Source: Galeruca laticollis
Taxonomy: Eukaryota; Arthropoda; Insecta; Coleoptera; Chrysomelidae
DNA length: 64,000 nt
Direction of reading: 5' to 3'
NCBI GenBank assembly: GCA_963921935.1
Contig: OY998180.1
Location: forward strand, 98,983,480 to 99,047,479
A program made the position numbers and the translations under genes. Position 1 is the first letter of the stretch. Each line of letters starts with the position of its first letter. Positions 10,391 through 22,203 of the stretch are shown here, piece by piece. The notes under the pieces are model-generated. The model searched no databases and was not told the DNA's origin. It was given only the letters and a program-made list of their open reading frames with translations.

Positions 10391-11400
10391 TTAAGTTTTC
10401 AATTCGTTGCTGAGTTTATTGAAGTTCCTTTTATCTGCAGGATTATGACTCCTTTGCCATTTTGCTCTCGCTCTTCTTTTTTTAGCTACTAGTGTCTTAA
10501 TTTTTAGAGGTATATTCATAACGTCTTTTTTAACTACTATTTCAAGAGTTGTTTGTTGCGCTGTCTCTTGCAGTAGATTTATGAAATCGTTTGTGGCTTT
10601 CTCGATTTCATTTGGGTTTTTGAGGCTTATGTTTAAGTGTATTTCTTCACTTAGTTTATGTTTATAGTGGGTCCAATTGGTTTTGAAGTTGTGTAGTCTA
10701 GGTGTAGTTTGAATGTGTATGGGGCACGAACTGATAGTAAGAATTACTGGCGAATGATCCGAAGATAGATCATAGCTTGGAATAATATCTGTGTATGCTG
10801 GGGAGGTGCCATTAGTGACGAAGAAGTCTAGCAGGTCTGGCAGTTTATTTATATCGGTTGGCCAGTATGTTGGTGTTCCTGTGGACAAAAAGGAGTATCT
10901 TTTTTCCTGTATTACTTTAGATAATTATCTTCCTTTTGTGGTAGTTATTCGAGATCCCTACATCTGATGTTTACTACTGTAGTCTCCACCTGCTATAAAT
11001 CTTGAACCAAGTGTGTTGAAAAATGATTCAAACTGATATTTTTTTAGGTTATGCTTCGGGGGACAGTAAACTGCAGTAATCGTTATCTCGTATGGCATTG
11101 TATTTACTCGAATTGATGTGGCTTGTAGAAATTCCTCCTCATATTTTGGTAGCTCACAGTGTTTGATTGTTTGTTTAATTAAAATAGCTGTGCCCGCATG
11201 CGCGGTACCATCCTGATGATTTGTGTAGTAAATTTTATAGAATGGAATCCTAAAGTAAGATTTATTAGTAAAATGGGTTTCACTGATTAGAAGAATGTCA
11301 ATTGAGTTTTGTCTAAGAAATAACTGGACTTCATCCCTGTGTTCAACAAGGCCGTTAGCATTCCACAATGCAACTCTGAGAAACTTAGCGATTATTTAAT
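10391..11400 (-). pseudogene. Jockey-like AP endonuclease (remnant)
   Basis: The minus strand from about 11395 gives the start of an exonuclease-endonuclease-phosphatase domain: LWNANGL near the start, IDILLISETHF (the catalytic Glu), then TAVYCPPKHN and FIAGGDYSSKH, where GGDFNAKH is expected. The second ORF (10888-10391) continues with LPDLLDFFV and SSDHSPVILTI (the catalytic D-H). A stop at about 10955 and a frameshift separate the two. This domain nicks the target DNA for target-primed reverse transcription. Confidence 0.85.
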
Positions 11401-11511
11401 TTGTTGATACGCATTGTCAACATGTTGAGAACCATACTATTCTGCTGTATTAACTGCTTAAACATAGCTTTAAACTCATCTAAGAATTTATTTAATGTCA
11501 TTGAAGATTCT

Positions 11512-12815
11512 TCACCATAATAGAGCATTATGTATTTCTATTCCTGCAGTTGCCTGCGCGTAGTTCCTATTAGTATGTTTGGGCTGAGGTTGTTGGCCTT
11601 GATCAGTTGATTTTGTATTATTTTGTGTCATAGTAATCCTATTATTATTTATCTTTACTTTATAGTTTTTTTGGTAGAATTCGCAGCCCCTGTAGTTAGC
11701 TGGATGACCACCTCCACAAAGACCACATGTAGCTGGCGTATTTTTACTTTTTTTACAATTTGCTGTGCTGTGTTGGCAACCACATTTAACGCATAGATAT
11801 GGCCTATTACAGTAGGTTTTCGTATGGTCATATAATTGACATCTTGTACATTGAGCTAATTTGTTGTCTTTTTTTGGTGGTTCTATTTGTTTGACACTAT
11901 TTAGAAGCCTAGTTATTTCGTAAACTTTTTTATTGTTATCAGAAGGTTCCAAATCGACGTAAAACATGTTAAGAGGTTCCTTGGTTATTCGATGTTTAAC
12001 ATTGATTATATTTCTTACATTGTGGCCTTTTTTAATTAATTCATCCTTCACATCTTTCAAGTCTATTGAATGGTGCAAATATTTAATTACGACACGATAG
12101 GATCTCTCTTCCTTGGGTTGGTACGTATGATGGATTATATTATTTTCTCTCATGTAACTAGCCAGTTTTCTATATGTATCCGGATTATGACAGCAAATTT
12201 TTATAGTGTCATTTGCCATGCTTCTTGTTGTGTATTCCTCGGCTTCAATTATATCGCTTAGTTTTTTTTCATCTCTGGTAAATTGACTACTCCCTATACA
12301 AATATGGGAGGAGGTTTACTTATTTCAGTGTTTTCACCATCATTATTGTTATTATTGGAACCATCTGTTTGTGAATTTAGTACCGTGTACTTATTGTTAA
12401 GTGAAATTTCTTCTTCAGCATTTTTACTACTTCTGTATTTCCTTCTTTTCGTTCCTTTGACCACTTGCCATGGATTTTCTTGAGCAGAATAAGTAGTATC
12501 TTCATCTTCGCTGGTAGAAGTCATTCTTGAATACGGCGTATTATGTATTTGAATGATTACTAGATGATTGTTGCATATTTAAATATTGTTCTTGATTTGG
12601 CGGAATGTAATACTGGTTTGATTGTGAAGGACACAGTGATTGCATTGGTTGGGAAGAAATCATTTGTGAAGGTATACCATTGTTGAATATTGCATGACCC
12701 TGTATATTATTGGTGTTTGGAACATCGGAATATATGTTTGACCTTGTACATTATTTTGTGTTGGTTGAACTTATGGAAAGCCCAAAAAACCCGGTCCATT
12801 ACCAGTTGACATCAT
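11512..12815 (-). pseudogene. Jockey-like ORF1 (nucleic-acid-binding, zinc knuckles)
   Basis: ORF1 starts near 12815 (MMSTGNGPGFLGFP) with a Gln/Asn/Ser-rich N-terminus. It continues as MTSTSEDEDTTYSAQENPWQ from 12524. After a frameshift near 12290 it enters a 235-residue frame from 12219 that holds an RNA-binding region and three zinc knuckles: CTRCQLYDHTKTYC, CVKCGCQHSTANC and CGLCGGGHPANYRGC. This is the usual ORF1 of Jockey-clade LINEs, which coats the RNA. At least two stops or frameshifts disrupt it. A spacer of about 110 bp separates it from the endonuclease. Confidence 0.8.
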
Positions 12816-13443
12816 TTTTTTGATTGTATTTAAATTATTGTTTGTACACAGTATAAAAAGTATAAATTCAGTTTACAGCACTATCACATTCGATTTTTAG
12901 TCCTTTTTGTTTTTATGCAAACTAGTATCAGTAATATTCCGTCGCGATAAATGCTATTTATCAGAACATGTTTACTCGACGAAAGTAAAACCGATACTAT
13001 ACGTATATAGTAAAAACCAAATAAAGTTGCGTTTACATCACCAAGGGCGTATTTCTATCGCATGTGTGGCTACATTTCTATCGAAAAGTGCATATACTTA
13101 AATTTGATAATTATTCGGTTCTAAAGATAACCCAATCAATAAAAAAACTTTTGTACCAAAATAATGTATAAGCAATATAGCTTTATTGGGTTTAGACGTC
13201 CCTCGATGTAAACATTTGTGTTAAAATTTTCATAAAGAAGCCTCCAATTATTGACGGTAAAATAGTCACTGCCAGAAATAATGTCATGTTGCCGCGTTGT
13301 TTGTGACTTTTCTACTCGTGTATTGTCATCGATTTTTGAGGTTATAGTTACGTGCTTTATAAAATTTTCTTGTGAGAAATATTTATAATCAAAACTGTTT
13401 TTGTTTTCAAAACAACAGAGCATTTTCTTCTGTGATTGTTAAA

Positions 13444-14825
13444 ATGCCCAAACAGCTGAATAGCCGATACAAAGAACTTGTGGCTTCATTAGTAAATTAT
13501 TTTGAACAAGAAAGGAATAATAATGGTCCTTTGTTGCCCTTAAATGCTGTACAAGAGGTAGGTAATACGTGAATAAAATATCCTTACTTTACTTTACGAA
13601 AATTTCTATTATTTTAACGTGTAGCTGCTGCTTTAAAAATCAGTGTAAGAACAGTAAGCAAAATTTGTCAAACAAAGAAAAAAGGTGAAGAGTTTGAGTC
13701 ACCAAAGAAAAAACGTTACGCTCATAAACGAGTAACAAATACAGAAACTTTAAGAACTTGGGTTTAAGTGGATGAAGGATAATCCACGACGAGGACTTAT
13801 GGAATTACCTAATGTGGTTTTGAAAAGAGTAGAATTCTTAAGATATTATAAAGAAGCAAAGGACGAAGGTATATACCAATTTGTGTTCATCGATGAAACC
13901 TGGATATTTCAAAATGGCATCATAGGTCATTCATGGCAAAATGAAAATATCAAGAGTGTTAAAACCACTAAAACGGATGGCAAAAGGTTTGTTGTATTGC
14001 GAAACATAAGTGGTTACCTAAACATTATTTAAATAATATTATTACATATATATTATACTCCATGCTGGAAATTAAAACTGATTTATTGAAGGTGCTGAAG
14101 CAATATTTTGTTCAAAAACCCAACTTAATGATTATCATGGGGAAACAAACCAGGCAAATTTCTTGAAATGGTTTGAATATCAGTTGCTGCAAAATTTAGA
14201 ATCCTTCTCTAATTATACTTGATAATGCACCTTATCACAGCATGTTATTGCATAAAACTCCAAATACGGGATGGTCAAAATGTGCTATTCAGGAATGGTT
14301 GACAGAAAAAAACATTCCCTATTCTCACATGATGTTCAAAATAGAACTGTTGCAAATCGTTTCTCAGTAAATATACAGATATATTCTTACTTATTGCCAT
14401 TTATTTTAAACATTTTTTTTGTTCTTTTGTAGAAATAAGCCACCAATCAAGTATATAGTGGAGACGATTTGGCAGAACAGTATGGACACAAAGTTTTACG
14501 TCTTCCTCCTTACCATTGCATATTCAACTCTATCGAATTAATTTGGGGCATAGCAAAAAATTACAACAATAGGCATACTGGTAGGGATGGTAACAGTGCG
14601 AATAACTGCCTGAACATGTGGCACGAGTCACTGCACATGATAACTCCTGATATGTGGAAAAATTCTATACAACATACTGAAAGAGAGATATTTAAATGGT
14701 ATGAGAGGGAAAGAATATTTGATCGTCCAGAAATTAGTCCGATAGTTATAAATTTTAATAGTGAAGAGAATGACACTGATGTTGAATCAGATGAAGAAAA
14801 TGAACAAGAATTTGAATCTGCCTAG
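13444..14825 (+). pseudogene. Tc1/mariner-superfamily DDE transposase with short introns
   Basis: The ATG at 13444 opens a helix-turn-helix region. The frame continues correctly only if 13562-13624 (GTAATA...GTGTAG, 63 bp) is removed as an intron, giving an AAALKISVRTVSK DNA-binding motif. The catalytic core shows FIDETWIFQNG (about 13886, first Asp), a decayed LDNAPYHS (about 14225, second Asp) and FNSIELIWG (about 14530, the Glu). A second intron with consensus ends (14367-14432) and perhaps a third before 14089 are present. A frameshift near 13765 and damage around 14150-14290 make this copy non-functional. The C-terminus is acidic and ends at 14825. Confidence 0.8.
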
Positions 14826-15020
14826 TTTCATTTCACAATATGTTGATTTGTTTAATGTTAGCTTTTGTCTTTGATAATACGTTCATTATTAAACATATTT
14901 TATTTTGTTGCTTGTATTTTTATTATATTTATTTATTAAAAGATTTGGTAAGTCAGTAATAACCTTACCACTTTCATTCTAGAATTCCTTACTTTGTGAA
15001 ATCTATTCATAAATTTAATT

Positions 15021-15139
15021 AACAAAAAACGTAAATGAAAAAACTCCACACTATATTAAACGAAAACTATCAAACTATCGATAATTTTGTAGTTTTCATT
15101 TATAATACTGTGAAATTTTCTACATTTACGTTTTTTGTT
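15021..15139. repeat. imperfect palindrome inside the Tc1-like element
   Basis: AACAAAAAACGTAAATG at 15021 is matched by its reverse complement ending at 15139. The sequence between the arms also folds on itself around ACTATCAAACTATCGATAATTTTGTAGT. It lies about 100 bp inside the right TIR. It could be a subterminal binding site of the transposase or a foldback remnant. Confidence 0.75.
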
Positions 15140-15247
15140 GACTTCAGTTATTTTCTGTTAATTTCCATATTTCATGAACACTCTGACAACGCTACAAATG
15201 TTCACAATGATGACGTAAACGCAACTTTATTTGGTTTTTACTATATA

Positions 15248-15831
15248 TCAGGGAGTACCGTCACTCGGGGTAAGTCGGACGATTTTTGCAGTTTTTTGTA
15301 AACAAATAGCACAACTTTTGAAAAAAAAATCCAAAAAAATAATTAAGAATCATCCATGTCTCCTTTCTCAAATTCCATAGTAAAATTAATGACATTTTTG
15401 TTCCCCCACCTTTTTTTATTTAGGTAAAAAGTGTCCGCCATCACCCCTATGTGTGGGGTAAAGGCGGACGACCCTCTGTTAAGCATTAAAAATCGTTCGT
15501 AGTTCCTTGTACGGCGTGTATTTAGACAATAATAATCAATATATCATGTTTATAATAAAATTTTATGGAAAAAAAAACAAAAAAATATGCAAATTAAAAT
15601 ATTTTATTCTTGAAAAACACAAAAAACACAAAATTTATATAAAAAAAACGTCAACCCTTATTTACTAATATAACAAACATAAATTCTGGAAAAAATATTA
15701 AGTAGGTAATGCATAATAACTAATAAACTTTATTATCAAAAATATTTTTGGCTTTTGTACAAAAACTTCAACAACTCTACTCTATTTTAATATTCTTTAA
15801 TGAAGTCAAATCTGAGAAATAATATCTTTGG
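15248..15831. other. no gene; GGGGTAA-CGGACG motifs
   Basis: The region begins CAGGGAGTACCGTCACTCGG and contains GGGGTAAGTCGGACGA (about 15268). A similar motif in the same orientation, GGGGTAAAGGCGGACGA, lies near 15455, with a shorter inverted one (GTCCGCCATCACCCC) near 15430. Such GC-rich motifs in AT-rich DNA suggest the end of another DNA transposon, perhaps belonging with the recombinase remnant to the right. No open frame is supported. Confidence 0.4.
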
Positions 15832-16294
15832 CGCCTTAAATCTAATGGTAAATGCACCATACAAAAAGTTAGCATAAATAAGTTGGATGCTATGGGCAAA
15901 CAAATTGCTATGTTCACAGCACACCCCCTGTGGCTATGTTTCTAAAACTGAAAGATCCTGAACATTACACGGCTCATTCAATTCGTCGATCATCGGTAAC
16001 AATTTGTGTGAGCGGGGGTGGTGACATCACAGCTGTGAAAAAACTAGGAGGGTGGAAATAAAAAACAGTTACCGGAGGTTACATCGACGACAACATAAAC
16101 AACAAGTTAGAACGAGGAAGAAAAATTGTGGAAGCAACTAACAAGAATAACTGTACCATACAAAGTGTTATTACAAGTACAACTACCACAGGAAGTACTA
16201 CTTATAATATGTTGGGTAAAGAAAATCCACCTGTAACTTTTAATATCTGTAGTAATATTACTATTCATTATAATTATCATGTTGACAAAAATTA
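15832..16294 (+). pseudogene. Crypton-like tyrosine recombinase, C-terminal part
   Basis: The frame reads KCTIQKVSINKLDAMGKQIAM and then, after a frameshift, LKDPEHYTAHSIRRSSVTI (the His-x-x-Arg box), GGGDITAVKKLGGWK and TVTGGYIDDNINNK (the nucleophilic Tyr). It runs to a stop at 16292-16294. This is the catalytic end of a phage-integrase-type tyrosine recombinase as carried by Crypton elements of animals. It has one in-frame TAA (16058-16060). The frameshift is caused by a 26-bp tandem-like insertion bounded by two copies of GCTATGTT (about 15907 and 15933). The N-terminal part is not seen. Confidence 0.75.
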
Positions 16295-16335
16295 ATAATA
16301 TATGTTATTAAATTTATATTGTGTTTTTTCCCGAT

Positions 16336-16576
16336 AGTTGTAGATAAAGTATAGTATTCGCGAATTATCTCGCCACTTCTTATGGGAATCGCAGACTCAG
16401 CAACCTTATTTCCAAGGATTTGCTAATCATATTATTTTTCATTTTAACTGTTTCAATCTCTGGATTGTTCACTTTTAAGTCAAGCTTTGTAGATATCAGA
16501 TGCATTTTTATTGTAATAATTAATTTTGAATAATAAAATAATTTTTAGAAAACTAACTTTGAAACTTCGAAACATT
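16336..16576 (+). repeat. errantivirus 5' LTR
   Basis: From about 16361 to 16555 this matches 22018-22202 closely, including ATGGGAATCGCA, TTTCCAAGGATTTGCTAAT and GTAGATATCAGATGCATTTT. AGTTG at 16336 fits the AGT start of gypsy-group LTRs but is less certain. Just downstream lies the primer-binding site. The exact right boundary, between 16556 and 16578, is unclear because the 3' LTR copy diverges there. Confidence 0.8.
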
Positions 16577-16578
16577 TC

Positions 16579-16595
16579 TGGCGCAGTCAGTAGGA
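16579..16595 (+). promoter_or_regulatory. primer-binding site, tRNA-Ser type
   Basis: TGGCGCAGTCAGTAGGA immediately follows the 5' LTR. It matches the complement of the 3' end of a tRNA-Ser, as used by the 17.6/297 group of errantiviruses, with one difference from the form I know (G to A). Confidence 0.8.
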
Positions 16596-17036
16596 TTTCC
16601 AAATTGTCGCGTATCGAACGTAACAATTTCGTTTCAACGATTGATTGGAAATCGAACCCAGTGTCGCGATACGTGAGTGGGGAGGTGTTCGCAGTGGATT
16701 AGTTCCCAAAAAATCTAGAATCTCATCCATAGAGGACCACTACGACTTTTCACAATGTTTAACGTCGAAAGCTGAGACAAACATTGCTCAACTTTGCAAG
16801 GAGTGCATACCCAGGAATAGGTACTGCTCACCCTTATAGTTTTGGATAGGGAGATGCTCAAATTCGTAATATTATTGTAAGTAACTTTGAATATTTATTT
16901 TGTCATTACATGTCTATTGATTCGTTCAGTGATTTTGACTTTGAAAACTTAATCGATCTTCCTAGACCAGAGAAAGAAAGCTGTTCTAGATACAGCAAAA
17001 AATAAAAATATTAAAGTCAAATATAATTGTAATAAC

Positions 17037-18157
17037 ATGGCAAATTTTAAACCAGAGTATTTAAACTGCGTACCGGAATTCGACGGTAATCCTAATGAAC
17101 TCAATAGGTACTCATCCGTATGCGAATCACTTATTAACACTTTTTATAATAGGGAACAACCAAATCATTTCCAAAATATATATTTGATTGATTGCTTAAT
17201 TTCTAAACTTCGTGGAAATGCTACACTGGTTGTAAATATTCAAAACGTCACTTCTTTGGACATCACTTAGGGACACCCTTTCTAGAAATTGTGGAGATCA
17301 AAGAGACGAGGCCTGTTTAAATCGTGATCTTGTCATGATGAGACAAGAAAATAACGAACGACCTCAACATTTCTATAACAGAATTTTAAACATTTTAAAT
17401 TTAAAATGCAGTTACGTTGAGTTACATGAAACAACACATCATATTAAATTGCTAAAAAAGGACTTGTATAACAATTTAGCCTTGAAAACCTTTTTGTCAC
17501 GTCACAGAGAACCGCTTAGAACAACAATACGCTGTATGAAGCCTGACTCTTTAAACCAAGCTTTACAATATGTTTTGGATGAAGATAATATTCAATATTT
17601 TCAAAATAAAAATGTAAATAAACATAAATTTTAATAATAGAAATACCTTCTACAGTCAAGATTATAATGCACAAACTCCAAATAATAATAATTTTCCAAA
17701 CAATAATTTCTTTCAAGTCCAAAACTCTTTTCCGACGGGTCCAGTAAATATTCAACCACGGCCCCCAAGCAACCAAAATTTTCCAACCAATTCTCAAATT
17801 TTTAATCAAAATAGAAATGTCAATATTTTTAAACCTAATCAATTACCCAAGCAAAATTTACCGAACCCAACGCCAATGTCCATTTCTACACGTAATACAT
17901 TTCATAGATGTGCGCCAATGAATGCTAATACCAGGAACGGCACAAATTACGCAAATCCTTTTAACCAAAGTCAACATCGAAGAAATTTTATATCCGAAGG
18001 ATTATTCAATGCAGAATGTCAGGATAATGATTTTTATCCTCAAAATTCCAATTCAGATCCTTATAATACACTTGTAAATAGTTCTGAAAATGATCTAATT
18101 AATTTTAACGATCCCGAAATAAATTTTCAGGACCAGCCTCACAACAGTCCTACCACG
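17037..18157 (+). pseudogene. errantivirus gag
   Basis: The start at 17037 gives MANFKPEYLNCVPEFDGNP and then RYSSVCESLIN, typical of the capsid part of errantivirus Gag, which binds and packages the genomic RNA. A stop at about 17268 and a frameshift lead to the next frame (from about 17276), which carries ERPQHFYNRILNILNLK. The tail (17640-18157) is Asn/Gln/Pro-rich with no zinc knuckle, as in several gypsy-group Gags. At least two breaks make it non-coding. Confidence 0.75.
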
Positions 18158-18159
18158 TA

Positions 18160-18202
18160 GCACCACAAGTAATATCTCTTAATAATGTAAATAAAATTGA
18201 AT

Positions 18203-18246
<44 letters not shown>

Positions 18247-20466
18247 TCCTGAATACAAATTAAAATTTTTAATAGACTCCGGGTCTTCAAAGTTCTTCGT
18301 TCACCCAAATGTAGCACTTAAGTTATTTTCTAAGCATATTAAAGTTGACCCGTTTATCGTAACAACCGCCCTTCAAAAATCTGCTCATAGATATAGTATC
18401 TTAATACCTATGTCAAAAATATTTAAGTTACCAAAACCTTCATATCAAAAATTATTTTTGTTTAAATTTCATAGTACATTAGATGGCTTAATAGGAATGG
18501 ATATCCTTAAAATTGTACAAGCCAACATAGATAATAATAAAGGATACTTGTCAACTACTTATACAAAAATACAGTTACTTTATCATACCACTAACAAATA
18601 AGTGAATTTAATAAGCATAGCGCCTCGTTGTGTACAAATAATAAAAGTAAACACTAATATTTCTAATGGAGAAATAATAATTCCCTATAAAAAACTTGGA
18701 AATTGTGAAATACCAGAATCTCTATGTATAGCGAAAAATGGCACTGCCTTAACTACAATTTCTAGCAGTTCCACAGATTCAATCACCCTAGATTTTTCTG
18801 AACACATTATTGTAAAAAAAATTGATAGACAAACTATCCAACAATTTGAATTAAATCATTTTGATGAAACTTATAAACAAAATTTGGATTTTTCAAAATT
18901 CAGAACTAATCATTTAAATATAGAAGAAAAAACTAAAATAATTTATCTAATTAAGGAATACGCAGACATATTTCATCAAGATGATTTGCCGCTTACAAAT
19001 AAAATGAAACAAAAAATTAATATAACTGACGAAATACCTGTATATACACGACCATATAGATACCCTTTTATTAATAAAGACGAAGTTCAAAAACAAATAA
19101 AAAAGATGTTAGATAATAAAATAATTAGGCCTAGAAGTTCACCATGTTCGCTCCCATATGACTCGTTCCAAAGAAAACGGACGCCTCGGGGGAACGAAAA
19201 TGGAGAGTAGTAATCGATTATAGGCAATTAAATTCTAAAACTATTGATGATAAATATACTCTCCCTAACATCACCGATTTGTTAGACAAACTCGGTAGAT
19301 GTCAGTATTTCACCACTCTCGATCTGGCCAGTGGGTTTCACCAAATCGAATTGGATGAAAATGATATTGAGAAAACGGCGTTTATGACCGAAAACGGTCA
19401 CTGGGAATTCCTAAGAATGCCATTTGGCCTTAAAGGAGCACCAGCGACATTTCAGCGTGTTATGGACAACATACTGCGAGGTATATCTAGATGATATAAT
19501 TATATTTTCTACGTCATTGTAAGAACATATTGACCGCTTAAAAAATGTTTTTCAAAGTCGAATTTTAAAATTCAACTCGTCAAGTCAGAATCCTTAAGAA
19601 AAGAGGTGGCGTACCTAGGTCACGTTGTGACACCACAGGGCGTGAAACCTAACCCTGATAAGGTAAAAGCCATAAACAATTATCCAATACCGTCTACTAC
19701 CAAACAAATTAAGGGATTTTTAGGATTGTTAGGCTACTATCGCCGATTTATTCAAAATTTCGCTAAAATAACGAAGCCCTTGACTAAATGCTTGAAAAAA
19801 GGAACAAAGATCGTACATGATCAAGAATTCATTAAGTGCTTTGAAACATGCAAGAATTTATTAATTAATGAACCAATTCTACAATACCCTGATTTTTCTA
19901 AAAATTTTAACCTAACAACCGATGCAAGTAATGTCGCTCTTGGAGCAGTTCTTTCTCAAGGAACAATAGACAAGGAGCTACCATTGCCTATGCATCTCGC
20001 AGCCTCAACGATACCGAACAAAATTATTCGGTTATCGAAAAAGAACTTTTGACCATTGTTTGGGCCACAAAATACTTTCGGCCGTACTTGTACGAACGGA
20101 TGTTTAACACTTTAACTGACCATAAACCCTAAAAGAAGAAAATGCCAAATTCACTAGGTGGAAATTAAAACTTTCGAATTTAATTTTAATGTAATATATA
20201 AAAAAGGTAGTTTAAATTCAAATGCAGACGCTCTATTAAGAATTGAACTCCATACTAAGGAGACGAGTCCGTTTTGGCAACAATTAGATGATATTCTAAA
20301 AGATATAGACCCACCTAATAAACAAAACACAGGGCTTTTTAATTATGATCCACCACAACCTATACACAGAAAATATACCAATTCCCGATACGTCATTAAC
20401 AAACGACAACACAGACAATATATCCCTAGAAGTACAGGTAGACAGAAATACAAATATCGAACCTGA
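18160..20466 (+). pseudogene. errantivirus pol: protease, RT and RNase H (integrase absent)
   Basis: A (TA)n tract (18206-18244) sits where gag passes to pol. The aspartic protease follows with FLIDSGSSKFF (about 18270) and IGMDIL. The RT begins near 19000 (PVYTRPYRYPF), continues with FTTLDLASGFHQIELDE and FGLKGAPATFQRVMDN, and reaches a YLDD catalytic box near 19483 in a shifted frame. RNase H follows with LTTDASNVALGAVLSQ (about 19915). Frameshifts occur around 18600, 19180, 19490 and 20050. Integrase motifs (HHCC, D,D35E) are not found before env, so a deletion near 20470-20575 removed it. Confidence 0.82.
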
Positions 20467-20574
20467 ACAACAAACCGAACTACCAGATAATGAAGTACTT
20501 GAAATTGTTTAAAACGATAATAATGATAATGATACTATAATTCAAATAATTTTAAATATTACGTTTGAAGAAAC

Positions 20575-21962
20575 ATGAATTATACTGGTGAATTGGAAAA
20601 TTATGAAAAAGTTCTATTTTTCTTAAAAGACAAAACCGAAAATAAATTACGACAAATTTTGCCCCTACCTCATAGGACAAAAAAAGGACTTATCGATGGG
20701 TTAGGATCTGTATTTAAAGGCCTAACTGGTAATCTAGATGCAGAGAACGGTAAAAGATATGATCAACTTATTAAAAATCTCCAAGAAAATCAAAACCAAT
20801 TAGCTGATAAAATTAAAACTCAAAACTAACTGTCAATATCTTTAATAAATAAATTCAATACGACAATAAGTCAAATAAGCCACAACGATAAACTTTTAGA
20901 GGCAAAATTAAACCAAATTGCCGTAAGAGTTGATGGATCTGTATACCGAGAAAACGCTATATTTATTAAAGATACTAATAATCAAATTATTAACATGTTT
21001 GAAATAATTATTTCTATATTACAAGATATAGAAACTGCCATACTGTCCTCAAGGCTAAAAATTATGCATCCTAGTATAATAAAGACTCGCGAAATTTACA
21101 ACGAGTTAATTGCACTACGAAGAAATTTAGAAAATGGTAAATTACCAATAGAAATAAACTCAGAAAATATTTTGTCATTTGTAAAATTTATAAAAATTGA
21201 TAGCTATATTTCTAATAATATAATCACTTACATATTACGAATACCTATAACTTTAACCGAAAACTTTGATCACTATCATTTGTATCCAATACCAATTGGT
21301 AAGCAAGGTCGATTGAAAGCAGTAATTCCTAGAAAGACATTTTTGTTAAAAAACAATAATCAATACGCATTTATGAGTGAACCCTGTCCTAAATTCTATC
21401 CGACCAATCAGTACTTCTGCGAGAACATCGAACTACAAGACATTAAACAGGAGAATCCTTGTGAAATCGAACTAATAAATATTAAAAACCCCTCCACTTG
21501 CCACGAAACACGAATCGTCATCAATCATCCATTCTTCGAGCGACTAGAAGAAACAAACGATTGGATTACTTTTTTCCTTTTAAAGAAACAATTACTTTAA
21601 ACTGCCAAAACCAAGAAGTAATAGAAGTTACCGGCGCCTACCTAATCAATATTCCACTAGATTATTGGTTGAAATCAAGCCAAATTAAAATCCTAACTAA
21701 AAACGAGACCGAAATTCCTGGGCAAGCCATTTTATTTCCAGTATCAAATTACAAATTACAAGAAATCAATCTAGACGATCTACAAGAAATAAAATCAAAA
21801 CTCGCCGATAACGATCCTGAATTAAATTTTCAAGAAATCTACTCAAGGCCCAGTGTATGGACAATAATCATTTATTGTCTTCTTATTCTAATTGGAGGAA
21901 CCATAGTTGGCAAGAAACTTCATTCCCGGTGGATGCATCAATGGAAGACCACCTCCTATTGA
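20575..21962 (+). pseudogene. errantivirus env-like fusion protein, damaged
   Basis: The N-terminal frame contains a basic cleavage site (RTKK, about residue 34) followed by a Gly-rich hydrophobic fusion-peptide-like stretch (GLIDGLGSVFKGLTG). This is the arrangement of baculovirus-F-like Env proteins of errantiviruses. A stop at about 20828, a frameshift near 20990 and another near 21560 break the gene. The C-terminal frame ends with a transmembrane segment (SVWTIIIYCLLILIGGTIVG) and a short basic tail at 21962. The segment before the cleavage site is short and lacks a signal peptide, so the deletion that removed the integrase probably also took the start of env. Not functional. Confidence 0.8.
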
Positions 21963-21997
21963 CCTGGCTAGTGTTCAACTTCCTCGCTAGCCCTCGA

Positions 21998-22203
21998 AGT
22001 TGAATTTTCGAAGAGAGGAATTATTTCACCACTTCATATGGGAATCGCACGCTCAGCAACCTCATTTCCAAGGATTTGCTAATCAAATCATTTTAACTGT
22101 TTTAATGTCTGAATTGTTCACTTTTAAGTCAATCTTTGTAGATATCAGATGCATTTTTATTGTAATAATTAATTTTGAATAATAAAATAATTTTTAAAAA
22201 CTT
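21998..22203 (+). repeat. errantivirus 3' LTR
   Basis: Homologous to the 5' LTR over about 185 bp from GAATTATTTC (22018) to AATAATTTTT (22197), with roughly one difference per ten bases by eye. AGTTG at 21998 may be its start. The preceding bases form a small palindrome with TTCAACTTC and GAAGTTGAA arms (about 21974-22005). Confidence 0.8.

Larger units (their letters stand above)
8760..12900 (-). mobile_element. Jockey-like non-LTR retrotransposon, nearly full length, decayed
   Basis: On the minus strand the order is ORF1 (12815-11512), then endonuclease and reverse transcriptase (about 11400-8885), then a 3' UTR with its end between about 8880 and 8760. The ORF1 zinc knuckles and the EN/RT order fit the Jockey group. 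The 5' end lies near 12900, about 100 bp from the neighbouring Tc1-like element. All reading frames are broken. Confidence 0.8.
13006..15245 (+). mobile_element. Tc1/mariner-superfamily element with terminal inverted repeats
   Basis: The left end reads TATAGTAAAAACCAAATAAA followed by GTTGCGTTTACATCA. The right end, in reverse complement, reads the same with one change (GTTGCGTTTACGTCA). TA dinucleotides flank both ends (13004-13005 and 15246-15247), as expected for the Tc1/mariner superfamily. The element is about 2240 bp, longer than usual, and contains a transposase gene with apparent short introns (13444-14825) and a subterminal palindrome (15021-15139). Confidence 0.88.
16336..22203 (+). 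mobile_element. errantivirus (gypsy-group endogenous retrovirus), defective
   Basis: The order is two LTRs of about 200-240 bp, a tRNA-Ser-type primer-binding site, a leader of about 440 bp, gag (17037-18157), protease and RT/RNase H (18240-20466) and an env-like gene (20575-21962). The integrase is missing: the RNase H region is followed by only about 110 bp before env. Every gene has stops or frameshifts. Insect errantiviruses are gypsy-group retroelements with an envelope gene. Confidence 0.85.
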
